Assembly: GCA_017472255.1 (NCBI GenBank)
Contig: JAFUQU010000011.1
Coordinates: forward strand, 62,001 to 126,000
Length of the DNA: 64,000 bases
Source: Clostridia bacterium
Lineage (GTDB): Bacteria > Bacillota > Clostridia > Oscillospirales > CAG-272
Direction of reading: 5' to 3'
The position numbers and the translations under genes are program-made. Below, piece by piece: positions 8,043 through 16,151 of the stretch (its first letter is position 1; each line of letters opens with the position of its first letter). A model generated the notes under the pieces. That model was given only the letters and a program-made list of their open reading frames with translations, was not told the DNA's origin and ran no database searches.

Positions 8043-9278
8043 ATGAGCATTTACTACGTATCCAACAGCGGCTGCGACTGCAAGGACGGTCTGACCCCTG
8101 AAACCGCGTGGGCAACCATCGGCAAGGTCAACGCGACCATTCAGGGCGGCGATACCGTAAAGTTTGAGTGCGGCGGCACCTACTACGGACGCATCCAGCC
8201 TCCGGCGGGCATCGATCCCGAGCACCGCACCACCCTTACCACCTACGGCGAGGGCAAGAAGCCGGTGGTCAGCCAGTACAAGATCATCAAGCCGGAAGCA
8301 TGGGTTGAGGTTGACAAGAACGTATGGCGGGTTGATATGAACGACACCGCCAACTTCGACGGCAACCATCTGAACATCAACAACAACGTGGGCTTTGTCA
8401 AGGTTTCGGGCAAAATCTGGGGCACCAAGCGCTTCAAGCTGGAAGACCTTGCCGGACAGTGGGATTTCTACAACGACGACGAGGGTAAGCAGTATGCGTG
8501 GGTTTACTCCGAGGGCAATCCCGCGTCCCTGTCGGATGACATCCGCTTCGCCTGCAACATCGGCTGTGTGGGCTTTGCCGACAATCTGGACGTACATGGC
8601 ATTGTCTTCAACGGTACCGGCGGACACGGTATTTCGGGCGTGGTCAACTATTCGACCATCACCGACTGCGAGTTCCACGAAATCGGCGGCTCCCGTCTGA
8701 TCGGCTATCCGAACCCCACCACCCGTTACGGCAACGGCGTGGAAACCTGGGCAAACTCGTCCAACGTCACCGTGGACAACTGCCGCTTCTCGGACGTTTA
8801 CGACGTGGCCATCACCATGCAGGGACGCCCGGTGAAAAAGAGCTGGACGAATATGCATTTCACGAACAACGTGATGTGGAACTGCGTGCAGTGCTTCGAA
8901 ATCTGGTCCAGCGGTGATGTGCCGGACACCGGCTTTGAGGACTGCTGGTTTGAGGGCAACACCTGCATCGATTCCGGCTGGTGCTGGGGCTACGAAGCTC
9001 GTCCCAACAAGACCTGCTCCTGCCACCTGCTGCTGTATCATCTGGATTGCCCGCGCTGCGACATCACCATCCGGAACAACACCTTCTACAACGCCCGCGT
9101 GTCCACCATCTTCAAATCCGGCGGCCCGAAGGAAATGCCGGAGGACTACAAGATCTACGACAACGTGATCATCCGCAAGGTGGGTCAGGATCTGATCTTC
9201 CGCGCCGACAACACAGAGGAGCAGTACAATGCGTTCGCGGATAAGATTATCGCGAACAACATCATCCGCGACCTTTAA
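8043..9278 (+). CDS. Right-handed parallel beta-helix repeat protein (pectate-lyase-like fold)
   Basis: A 411-residue protein. The N-terminus YYVSNSGCDCKDGLTPETAW followed by ATIGKVNATIQGGDTVKFE is the standard cap of DUF1565/pectate-lyase-fold proteins, and the body shows repeated coil signatures such as NNVGFVKVSG, SNVTVDNCRFSDVYDVAI and FEGNTCIDSG. These proteins bind or cleave acidic polysaccharides. No signal peptide or lipobox is present, so it appears cytoplasmic, which is unusual for a polysaccharide lyase and fits an intracellular oligosaccharide-processing or scaffold role. Catalytic residues cannot be assigned. The gene is monocistronic with an AAAGGAGAG site and a terminator at 9292-9322. 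Confidence 0.8.
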   Translation: MSIYYVSNSGCDCKDGLTPETAWATIGKVNATIQGGDTVKFECGGTYYGRIQPPAGIDPEHRTTLTTYGEGKKPVVSQYKIIKPEAWVEVDKNVWRVDMNDTANFDGNHLNINNNVGFVKVSGKIWGTKRFKLEDLAGQWDFYNDDEGKQYAWVYSEGNPASLSDDIRFACNIGCVGFADNLDVHGIVFNGTGGHGISGVVNYSTITDCEFHEIGGSRLIGYPNPTTRYGNGVETWANSSNVTVDNCRFSDVYDVAITMQGRPVKKSWTNMHFTNNVMWNCVQCFEIWSSGDVPDTGFEDCWFEGNTCIDSGWCWGYEARPNKTCSCHLLLYHLDCPRCDITIRNNTFYNARVSTIFKSGGPKEMPEDYKIYDNVIIRKVGQDLIFRADNTEEQYNAFADKIIANNIIRDL

Positions 9279-9291
9279 TCAGAAATAAGTT

Positions 9292-9322
9292 TCGCCGTCC
9301 GCGTTTTTGCGGACGGCGATTT
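9292..9322. terminator. Bidirectional terminator
   Basis: An 11-bp perfect stem TCGCCGTCCGC/GCGGACGGCGA with a T-rich loop, followed by TTTTC, between the convergent beta-helix and M20 genes. Confidence 0.85.
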
Positions 9323-9324
9323 TC

Positions 9325-10731
9325 TCATTTGTGCAGCAGCTCGTCCAGCCGCAGCAGCATCATGGTCAGCATGGCGGCCGCGTTCAGCAGACCGTCAACG
9401 CAGATCACCTCGTCGGGCTGGTGGGCGCCGCCGTGTCCCGCCGGAAGATCGGGGCGGGAGGCGTCAAGCTCCGTGCCGACGCTGAACGCATTCACAAGAT
9501 AGCGGGCGTAGGTGCCGCCGCCGGTGACGTTGCCCTTTGCTTCACAACCGGTCAGGCTGCCGAACATATCGAGCAGACCGGCAAGATATGGGTTGTCGGT
9601 GGGAATCAGGAAGCCGGGGCGGTTGCTGTTAAGCTCGAATGTCCAGCCAGCGTCAGACAGGCGGGCGTCGATCTTCCGCTCCAGTTCATCGCTGTCCACC
9701 GTCGTGCCGTAGCGCACGTCGAAGCTCAGGCGGAGATGCCCGTTTTTCAGCGACACCATACCGTTTGCGCAGGTCAGCTGCCCCAGCTCGGGATCGTCCG
9801 CCGCGATGCCAAAGCCGCCGCCCCACGGGTCGGCAAGCAGCCCCGCCGTCTCTGCCATAGCCGCCCGATCGTCCTCGTGCAGGGACTGGCAGTCCGCCAG
9901 CAGCTTCGCAGCAAGGTACGCGGCGTTGATGGAATCCTCGGGATGTGCCGCGTGCTTGGACATACCTTCGGCGGAAACGACGATTTCATCGCCGTCGCGC
10001 CGGACTGCGATGCGCTCGGCGTTTGCTGACGAAAGTTCGGCGTACAGATCGCCGCGATAGCGCAGGCGGACATCCAGATTGCCCAAAATGATGTTGAACG
10101 CTTCGCCGCCGTCGAAGGAAAGGATGTCGTGCAGGACAGCGCCGGACTCCGCCCAGAAGCGCATGATGCCCTTTTCGCCCCGTCCGGCGGGGAAGCGGGT
10201 GTCCGGCACCAGCGAAACGTCGGGCATGGGATGGGTGTCACGGAAGGTGCGAATGTCCGCCATGCCGCTTTCCTCATTGGAGCCGGTGAACAGCAGGAGG
10301 GAGCTTTGCATGGGAAGCCCCAGCTCGCGGATTGCCTTCGCCGCCCAGAGGGAAGCGATGACGCCCGATTTGTTGTCGCTCACGCCTCGTCCCACGAGAC
10401 AGCCGTTCCACTCGATGGGTTCGAAGGGCTGAGTGATTGTCCAGCCCTCACCCACGGGAACCACGTCCGCGTGTCCGAACAGACCGATGGTGCGTTCGTC
10501 GCCGGGCAGGGTGGTCAGCGCGAACATATCCGATGGATCGATGGCAGAGGAGAAGCCGTATTCCCGGCTGAGGGAGACGGCTTCCTCCAGCACCCGGCGG
10601 CATTCCGTTCCAAAGGGCGCGTTTGGCTGGGCGTCGCTCCGCACCGACGGAATACGGGAGAGGCGGAACAGGTCGGCGGTGATTTCGCTGCGGTGAGCGT
10701 ACATATAATCGCGGATGGTCTGGTAAGTCAT
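9325..10731 (-). CDS. M20 family metallopeptidase (PepV-like dipeptidase)
   Basis: A 468-residue cytoplasmic zinc peptidase or deacylase. Motifs: GLFGHADVVPVGEGW (metal-binding His-x-Asp), RGVSDNKSGVIASLWA (bridging Asp) and LLLFTGSNEESGM (the catalytic base Glu-Glu pair), with a later RYGTTVDSDELE dimerisation segment and GGGTYARY plus GHGGAHQPDE at the C-terminus providing the last metal ligand. The length and motifs fit the PepV/Sapep dipeptidase branch. It lies 11 bp downstream of the sugar kinase gene on the same strand, so the two are probably co-transcribed; the functional link is unclear. The ATG follows AAGGAGCAACGCC. Confidence 0.87.
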   Translation of the reverse strand: MTYQTIRDYMYAHRSEITADLFRLSRIPSVRSDAQPNAPFGTECRRVLEEAVSLSREYGFSSAIDPSDMFALTTLPGDERTIGLFGHADVVPVGEGWTITQPFEPIEWNGCLVGRGVSDNKSGVIASLWAAKAIRELGLPMQSSLLLFTGSNEESGMADIRTFRDTHPMPDVSLVPDTRFPAGRGEKGIMRFWAESGAVLHDILSFDGGEAFNIILGNLDVRLRYRGDLYAELSSANAERIAVRRDGDEIVVSAEGMSKHAAHPEDSINAAYLAAKLLADCQSLHEDDRAAMAETAGLLADPWGGGFGIAADDPELGQLTCANGMVSLKNGHLRLSFDVRYGTTVDSDELERKIDARLSDAGWTFELNSNRPGFLIPTDNPYLAGLLDMFGSLTGCEAKGNVTGGGTYARYLVNAFSVGTELDASRPDLPAGHGGAHQPDEVICVDGLLNAAAMLTMMLLRLDELLHK

Positions 10732-10742
10732 GGCGTTGCTCC

Positions 10743-11708
10743 TTATTGATTGAAAAATTCCTCTGCGGACGGATAGGACGGAATCGCGCCGCTTCGGGTC
10801 ACGCTGACGCCGCAGTAACGGTTGGCGAGGGTGAGCATCCCGGTGAGCGTATTCTCGTCCAGCGCTGACAGATCGGTGACGCCGGCGTTCGCCAGCTGCC
10901 AGAGCATGGCCGCCGCGAAGGCGTCTCCCGCGCCGGTGGTATCGATGACCTTCCCGGCAGCGAAGGAGGGGGCGTGAGCGTGGGCTGTGCGGGTATAGGC
11001 GTGGGCGCCGTCGCCGCCGCAGGTGTAGAGGATCAGTCCCACCCGCCCGATGAACAATTTGGGCAGCGCGGCTTCGATGTCCGTTTCGCCGGTGATGAAG
11101 GCAAGCTCCTCGTCGGAGATTTTCAGGATGTCCGATTGGGGCAGGAACTCGGCGATGATGCGGGACAAATCTTCTCTGTCCGGCCAGAGCGGGAAGCGTA
11201 GGTTGGGGTCGAAGCTGATGAGCGCTCCGGCTTCACGAGCGTAACGGATGGCGGCGCGGTGTGCGTCCCGGAAGGGATAATCGCCCAGCGATACGGTACA
11301 GAAGTGGAGGGCGTAGGCATCGTCGAACCACCGGCGCTCGATCTGATCGGCGGAAAACAGGGTGTCGGCGGAGGGCTTTCGGTAGAAGGAGAAGGTTCGG
11401 TTGCCGTCCTCTTGTAAGCTGACGAAAGCAAGCATGGTGTTTGCTTTGTCGGTGGTCAGCACGCAGGATGTGTCCACGCCCGCGTCCTTCAGCGTGTGCA
11501 GAATGCGGTGTCCAAAGGGATCGTCACCCACCTGCGTGATCAGCCGGGCATGTCCGCCCAGCTTTGCGAACGCGCCGCACACATTGGTCGGCGCGCCGCC
11601 GACCTTGGGCGCGAAGGCGTTCACATCGTCGAAGGAGCACCCGGTACGGTCGGGAATAAAATCAATGAGCGCTTCACCGATGGCAGTAAGCATAGTTTTT
11701 CTGTTCAT
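10743..11708 (-). CDS. PfkB family carbohydrate kinase (fructokinase-like)
   Basis: A 321-residue ribokinase-fold sugar kinase. Hallmarks: the N-terminal GEALIDFIPDR, the PfkB motif VGGAPTNVCGAFAKLGGHA, and the C-terminal VIDTTGAGDAFAAAMLW containing the catalytic Asp and anion hole. It resembles bacterial fructokinases, phosphorylating a hexose with ATP. The ATG at 11706-11708 has GGAGGTTTTCCT in front and lies 30 bp below a strong promoter; a longer reading frame that starts at 11825 would run through that promoter and through an intergenic repeat, so it was rejected. The M20 peptidase gene follows closely. Confidence 0.9.
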   Translation of the reverse strand: MNRKTMLTAIGEALIDFIPDRTGCSFDDVNAFAPKVGGAPTNVCGAFAKLGGHARLITQVGDDPFGHRILHTLKDAGVDTSCVLTTDKANTMLAFVSLQEDGNRTFSFYRKPSADTLFSADQIERRWFDDAYALHFCTVSLGDYPFRDAHRAAIRYAREAGALISFDPNLRFPLWPDREDLSRIIAEFLPQSDILKISDEELAFITGETDIEAALPKLFIGRVGLILYTCGGDGAHAYTRTAHAHAPSFAAGKVIDTTGAGDAFAAAMLWQLANAGVTDLSALDENTLTGMLTLANRYCGVSVTRSGAIPSYPSAEEFFNQ

Positions 11709-11738
11709 AGGAAAACCTCCGAAGAAATCGTTACCATA

Positions 11739-11767
11739 AGTATAGCACGTTGGTACGTGGTTGTCAA
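11739..11767 (-). promoter_or_regulatory. Sigma-A promoter of the sugar kinase gene
   Basis: Minus-strand TTGACA (11767-11762), 17-bp spacer, TATACT (11744-11739) with extended -10 TG. Confidence 0.85.
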
Positions 11768-11774
11768 GGGGGGA

Positions 11775-12049
11775 GTACGCGCTTTTACGACCTCGCGACG
11801 CGAGGTCGTAGAAAAGGCTGTGCAAAAGCTTTAGAAGAGGGATGTTTTTACTTTCCTTCGGGACGGTTTACCGTCCCGATATGCTCTTCACCCACGTAGG
11901 AACGCTTTCAAACTTGTTTGCGAGTGCAGCGCAAACAACATTCAATGCGAACATACATTATGCGTCCCAGAGCGATTTGTCCTCCAGGGGTCCCTACCCC
12001 TTACGGCAAATCGGGTTCGCTGTAATTTGTTTTGCGTGTGAGAGTTCTT
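11775..12049 (+). repeat. Structured intergenic repeat, family B, copy 1
   Basis: About 275 bp with no credible gene. It shares long blocks with 36606-36903: GTACGCGCTTTTACGACCTC, then a hairpin TACGACCTCG/CGAGGTCGTA, the segment AAAAGGCTGTGCAAAAGCTT, a hairpin GGACGGTTTACCGTCC, GGAACGCTTTCAAACTTG, GTCCCAGAGCGATTTGTCCT, and ACGGCAAATCGGGT. CGATTTG and CAAATCG can pair around a variable internal hairpin. Blocks are conserved while loops differ, which suggests an RNA or DNA structure. It fills the gap between the divergent sugar kinase and methyltransferase genes. Confidence 0.8.
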
Positions 12050-12086
12050 GGATTGGGATTTTTATCATTGTTCATTTGATGAGGGG

Positions 12087-12115
12087 TTGACAAGATAAAA
12101 AATATGTGTCATAAT
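12087..12115 (+). promoter_or_regulatory. Sigma-A promoter of the RNA methyltransferase gene
   Basis: TTGACA (12087-12092), 17-bp spacer, CATAAT (12110-12115). Confidence 0.8.
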
Positions 12116-12151
12116 ATTAAGGTAAATTTATAATCTGAGAGGGTAAACCTT

Positions 12152-13288
12152 ATGAATACAACTTACGAATATGTTGCTACCTGCTTGTTCGGGCTGGAGA
12201 GCCTGCTGGGCGAGGAGATCGACGCTCTGGGCTACGAACGGATTGAAACTATTGACGGGCGCGTCACCTTCCGGGGCGATATGGCCGCCATCGCGCGCTG
12301 CAATCTATGGCTGCGCTTTGCCGAGCGGGTTTATATCAAGATGGGCAGCTTCCGTGCTGCCACCTTCGCCGAGCTGTTCGACGGCACCAACGCTCTGCCG
12401 TGGGAGCAGTGGATCGCACAGGACGACGCTTTCCCGGTGAAAGGGCACAGCATCAAATCCCAGTTGACCAGCATTCCCGACTGCCAGAGCATCGTCAAGA
12501 AGGCGGTGGTCAACCGTCTGTCCGACGAATACGGCGTAAGCTGGTTCAAGGAGGAGGGGGTTAAGTATCAGATTGAGTTCTTCATTCTGAAGGATGTGGC
12601 AACGCTGATGATCGACACGTCGGGAACGGCGCTGCACAAGCGGGGTTATCGTCCGGCGGCGGGCGTTGCGCCCCTGCGGGAAACGCTGGCGGCGGCGATG
12701 GTGAAGCTCTCCCGCCCCCGTGACGAGGTGCTGCTGTGGGATCCTTTCTGCGGCTCGGGCACCATCGGCATCGAGGCGGCGCTGATGATGACCAACACGG
12801 CGCCGGGTTTGGGACGCTCCTTCGCGGCGGAGGAATTCTACGACATTCCGGAGAAAATCTGGGTGGACGCCAGAGAGGAAGCACGGGCGGCGGTGCGTCA
12901 GACGGATTTTGAGGTTTACGCCAGCGACATCGACGAAAACATGGTGAACATGGCGCGTCAGAACATCCGCCGGGCGGACATGGGCGCGCACATCAAATGC
13001 TTTGTCCGCGACGCGACGCAGATTGTGAAAGCCGACCGCCGGGCGACTATCGTATGCAATCCCCCTTACGGCGAACGTCTTTCCACGGACGCGGAGGTGC
13101 AGCGTCTTTATCGCGCGATGGGGCAGTGCTTTACGCGGCTGGCGCCGTGGCAGGTGTACATTCTGTCCAGCGTGGGCGATTTCGAGCGGCTGTACGGACG
13201 CCGCGCCGACAAGGTGCGCACGCTCTACAACGGCATGATCAAGTGCGGGTTCTATCAGTATTTCAGGAATGAACGGCGGGAGAGGTGA
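12152..13288 (+). CDS. THUMP-domain class I RNA methyltransferase (RlmL N-terminal half / YpsC type)
   Basis: A 378-residue methyltransferase. Residues about 1-155 carry the N-terminal ferredoxin-like and THUMP RNA-binding region (LFGLESLLGEEIDALGYER), and residues about 170-375 the Rossmann methyltransferase domain with LLWDPFCGSGTIGIEAALM (SAM binding), VYASDIDENMVNMARQNI, and the catalytic IVCNPPYGERL. This is the UPF0020 family that in other bacteria makes N2-methylguanosine in 23S rRNA (the RlmL-type reaction). It has its own promoter; the ATG follows GAGAGGG. The RAYT gene starts 25 bp after its stop. Confidence 0.9.
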   Translation: MNTTYEYVATCLFGLESLLGEEIDALGYERIETIDGRVTFRGDMAAIARCNLWLRFAERVYIKMGSFRAATFAELFDGTNALPWEQWIAQDDAFPVKGHSIKSQLTSIPDCQSIVKKAVVNRLSDEYGVSWFKEEGVKYQIEFFILKDVATLMIDTSGTALHKRGYRPAAGVAPLRETLAAAMVKLSRPRDEVLLWDPFCGSGTIGIEAALMMTNTAPGLGRSFAAEEFYDIPEKIWVDAREEARAAVRQTDFEVYASDIDENMVNMARQNIRRADMGAHIKCFVRDATQIVKADRRATIVCNPPYGERLSTDAEVQRLYRAMGQCFTRLAPWQVYILSSVGDFERLYGRRADKVRTLYNGMIKCGFYQYFRNERRER

Positions 13289-13313
13289 AAAATGCGCAGA
13301 AGAAGGTGTAAGA

Positions 13314-13904
13314 ATGCCAGTACGCTGGGAAAATTATGATTACGGGCAGCGTGGCTTGTATTTTATAACAATATGCACAAAGCACAGAATGCCTGTATTG
13401 TCTCAGATAGATGAAGCGGAGATGGATAGTGCGGACACAGGGAAATTTAATTGGAAAACCAATATAATGAAGTTTCCGTTATGTACAGATGATGTCAATG
13501 TGCAGCCATCGGAAATTGGGATAAAAGTGCTGGAATGTTGGAATAACATTGAGAAGTTGAATCGAAATGTGACAATTGATCATTATGTAATGATGCCCGA
13601 TCACATTCATGGAATTATTTCTATTGGAAGTCAGCCGTTATTGAATGAGGTGAATGGGCGATATCCTTATCAGGTTGCTGAATCGACGGAGCATCGCGTT
13701 TTGTCAGGATTGATTAAGGATTTCAAATCTGTAACGACGCGGTATTTCAAAAGAATAACAGGAATGCAAATGTCACTTTGGCAGGATTCGTTCGATATTA
13801 AAGTGATATTCAATCATGAATATTATATTAGGCTATATCACTATATGTTGAATAATCCCCGGAAATGGATGTTGGAAAAGCAAGCAAGAGATGTCGATAG
13901 ATAG
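13314..13904 (+). CDS. RAYT: REP-associated tyrosine transposase (Y1_Tnp, IS200/IS605-like)
   Basis: A 196-residue HUH-type single-strand endonuclease family member. It has the RAYT N-terminus MPVRWENYDYGQRGLYFITI-CTKHR, the metal-binding HUH motif in MMPDHIHGIISIG (His97 and His99), and the C-terminal LYHYMLNNPRKW in which Tyr177 is the best candidate nucleophile (the YI-NP motif of RAYTs). The gene is visibly AT-rich with A/T-ending codons, unlike its GC-rich neighbours, which points to transfer. A REPIN-like inverted pair of hairpins starts 17 bp after its stop, as expected for RAYT loci. The reading frame is open from 13269, but the ATG at 13314 with AAGGTG upstream fits the family start better. 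Confidence 0.87.
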   Translation: MPVRWENYDYGQRGLYFITICTKHRMPVLSQIDEAEMDSADTGKFNWKTNIMKFPLCTDDVNVQPSEIGIKVLECWNNIEKLNRNVTIDHYVMMPDHIHGIISIGSQPLLNEVNGRYPYQVAESTEHRVLSGLIKDFKSVTTRYFKRITGMQMSLWQDSFDIKVIFNHEYYIRLYHYMLNNPRKWMLEKQARDVDR

Positions 13905-13920
13905 ATTCGCTTGTGAGGCG

Positions 13921-14032
13921 GGCGGGCGACGAGGGCGACGCCCGCCATAGGTAGTTGGATTATGGGAAGGAAGATCGAACATTGTGCTGAAAGCAAACTA
14001 ACCTATGGGCCGCGTCGCCCTCGTCGCGGCCC
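13921..14032. repeat. REPIN 1: two inverted REP hairpins next to the RAYT gene
   Basis: Arm 1 (13921-13946) is an 8-bp stem GGCGGGCG/CGCCCGCC enclosing the loop ACGAGGGCGA and is followed by ATAGGTAGTTGGATTAT. Arm 2 (14007-14032) is the same in inverse: stem GGGCCGCG/CGCGGCCC, loop complement TCGCCCTCGT, preceded by ACTAACCTAT. The two arms are 60 bp apart, giving a 112-bp element. The loops are identical, while the stems differ but stay complementary. Confidence 0.88.
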
Positions 14033-14079
14033 AAGCAATGACAAAGCATTTTCTATATCTTAACGCAGCCCCCCACCCC

Positions 14080-14106
14080 GGAAATCGTCAAAACTTGACG
14101 ATTTCC
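14080..14106. repeat. Perfect 12-bp inverted repeat upstream of the rhamnosidase promoter
   Basis: GGAAATCGTCAA (14080-14091), AAC, TTGACGATTTCC (14095-14106). No T-run follows, so it is a poor terminator. It ends 21 bp before the -35 box at 14128 and may be an operator. Confidence 0.6.
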
Positions 14107-14127
14107 GCACAAACCCTTGCTGCCCCC

Positions 14128-14156
14128 TTGCAATCGCCGCACGCATATGCTATAAT
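14128..14156 (+). promoter_or_regulatory. Sigma-A promoter of the GH78-like gene
   Basis: TTGCAA (14128-14133), 17-bp spacer, TATAAT (14151-14156) with extended -10 TG. Confidence 0.8.
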
Positions 14157-14186
14157 GAAAGAAAACCCCTATAAAGGAGAACGCAC

Positions 14187-16148
14187 ATGACACAATCAAA
14201 ATGGATCTGGTATCCCGGAGATTACGAAATTTACCACAGCATACAGCTTCACTCCCGCCGACAAGAGGCGGGCGTGGATTATCCCTCCATGTGGGGGCTG
14301 GCAAATGTCTACCCCCGCGTCAATTTCGAGAAGCGCTTCACCTTCGAACACGACGGCTGGGTGAACGTCCGCGTCAATGGCATCGGCTATTACGAGGTGG
14401 ACGGCGTGCGCTACCCCTGCGGCGGTCGGGCTGAGGTGGCGGCGGGCAGTCACCGCATCGTCGCCACGATCATGAACACCAAAGGTCTGCCCGCCATTTA
14501 CTGCGAGTCCGACCAGCTGGCGTCCGATTCCTCCTGGCTTTGCTGCCCCGGAACGCTGGTGATGGATACCCCCGCCGGAGACGATCCCGCATACACCTCT
14601 CCCGACGACAACGTGGAGGTCTTTCCGTTCAAATATACCGAAATCCGCCCCGTTTCCGTGGAACAGAACAGCCTCGGCACCCTTTACGACTTCGGGCGCG
14701 AATCTTTCGGTCTGCTGGAATTCGACGCCGACCCCGCCGACGAAATCACCGTGGTCTACGGCGAAACCGCAGAGGAAGCGTCCGCCTACAAGCCGCTTTC
14801 CCGGGATGGCGCGCTGGTTTACGAAACGGTCAGCGGACAGTCCCACTACAAGCTCCGCTCCCGCGCCTTCCGCTTCATCACGATTATCGGCAAGGCGTCC
14901 GACGTTCACGCGCAGCTGGAGCTGCTGGACGTGGAATACAAAGCGCATTTCTCCTGTGACCGTCCCGAGGTGGAGAAGATTTTCGATATCTGCTCCTACA
15001 CCTTCCACCTGAACAGCCGGGAATTCCTGCTGGACGGCATCAAGCGCGACCGCTGGTGCTGGTCGGGCGACGCTTACCAGTCCTATCTGGTCAACGACTA
15101 CCTTTTCGCCAACCGTGCGCTGAACCGCCGCACCATCACCGCCCTTTACGGCAAGCCGCCCTATTTTGAGCACATCAACCGCATCAACGATTACTCCGCG
15201 CTGCTGATCATCGGAACCTGGGAATATTACTTCACCACCGGCGACGCCGAGCTGATTCACCTTCTCTGGCCGCGCATCAAGGCGCTGTACGGCTTTATCG
15301 TCGAGCGGCTGAATGAGGATGGTCTGGTGGTGGAGCGTCCGGGCGACTGGATATTCATCGACTGGTCGGATATGGACAAGACCGGCGCTCTCTGCGCCGA
15401 GCAGATTTTGCTCTGGCAGACCTGCAACGCCATGGCAAAGCTGGCGCTGCTGGAAGGCGATACCGGCGACTACGAGGAGCGCGCCGACGCTCTCAAAGCG
15501 CTGATTAACGAGCGTTACTGGGACGACGAGCAGCAGGCGTACATCGATTCCTACGAATCGGGCAGACAGCACGTAACCCGCCACGCCAACATTTTCGCCA
15601 TCCTCTACGATTTCGTGGACGGGGACACGGCTCAGCTGCTGGTGAAATCAGTGCTGGAAAACGACGAGATCACGAAGATCACCACCCCCTACTTCGAACT
15701 GTTTGAGCTGATGGCGCTCTGCAAGACCGGGCATATCGAATACGCCCAGAACCTGATCGATTCCTACTGGGGCGGTATGCTGAAGCTGGGCGCAACCTCA
15801 ATCTGGGAGCTGTATGATCCGATGGAGGAAGGCGTGGAGCACTACGCTATGTACGGCAAGGGCTTCGGCAAATCGCTCTGCCACGCATGGGGAAGCGGTC
15901 CGGTCTATCTGCTGGGACGCTACTGCGCGGGTGTACGCCCCACGTCGGTGGGAAGCGAGACCTTCGTCGTGGAGCCGAATCCGGGACTTTACACGAAGTT
16001 CGACGCGGTGGTGCCGATCGGCGATGGCTTGGTGGAGGTACACTATGCCGACGGCGTTCTGCGTGTCACCGCTGACCGGGAGGGCGGCGTGGTACGCTTC
16101 GGCGGCTGCGAATCGGTGCTGCCCAAGGATGTGGAGATTGTACTGTAA
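14187..16148 (+). CDS. Alpha-L-rhamnosidase-like glycoside hydrolase (GH78 type)
   Basis: A 653-residue enzyme with an N-terminal beta-sandwich (about 1-240; FEKRFTFEHDGWVNVRVNG), an (alpha/alpha)6 barrel (about 255-570) and a short C-terminal beta domain (GDGLVEVHYADGVLRV). The barrel carries EFLLDGIKRDRWCWSGDA, the counterpart of the DG-KRD-R--W-GD active-site loop of GH78, and GATSIWELYDP, where the Glu would be the other catalytic residue. It should release rhamnose from plant-derived glycosides. There is no signal peptide, so it acts in the cytoplasm on imported oligosaccharides. The ATG follows AAAGGAGAACGCAC. Substrate specificity is inferred. Confidence 0.82.
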   Translation: MTQSKWIWYPGDYEIYHSIQLHSRRQEAGVDYPSMWGLANVYPRVNFEKRFTFEHDGWVNVRVNGIGYYEVDGVRYPCGGRAEVAAGSHRIVATIMNTKGLPAIYCESDQLASDSSWLCCPGTLVMDTPAGDDPAYTSPDDNVEVFPFKYTEIRPVSVEQNSLGTLYDFGRESFGLLEFDADPADEITVVYGETAEEASAYKPLSRDGALVYETVSGQSHYKLRSRAFRFITIIGKASDVHAQLELLDVEYKAHFSCDRPEVEKIFDICSYTFHLNSREFLLDGIKRDRWCWSGDAYQSYLVNDYLFANRALNRRTITALYGKPPYFEHINRINDYSALLIIGTWEYYFTTGDAELIHLLWPRIKALYGFIVERLNEDGLVVERPGDWIFIDWSDMDKTGALCAEQILLWQTCNAMAKLALLEGDTGDYEERADALKALINERYWDDEQQAYIDSYESGRQHVTRHANIFAILYDFVDGDTAQLLVKSVLENDEITKITTPYFELFELMALCKTGHIEYAQNLIDSYWGGMLKLGATSIWELYDPMEEGVEHYAMYGKGFGKSLCHAWGSGPVYLLGRYCAGVRPTSVGSETFVVEPNPGLYTKFDAVVPIGDGLVEVHYADGVLRVTADREGGVVRFGGCESVLPKDVEIVL

Positions 16149-16151
16149 TTT

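Noticed and set aside
7209..9041. 610-codon open frame on the minus strand
   Set aside because: Antisense to the lipoprotein and beta-helix genes and crosses two promoters.
11842..12090. 82-codon open frame inside repeat copy 1
   Set aside because: The frame is not kept in the second copy of the repeat, and has no ribosome site.
13921..14032. REPIN 1 as a simple terminator of the RAYT gene
   Set aside because: No T-run follows either hairpin, and the same pair with conserved flanks recurs at distant sites behind unrelated genes, so a dispersed repeat explains it better.
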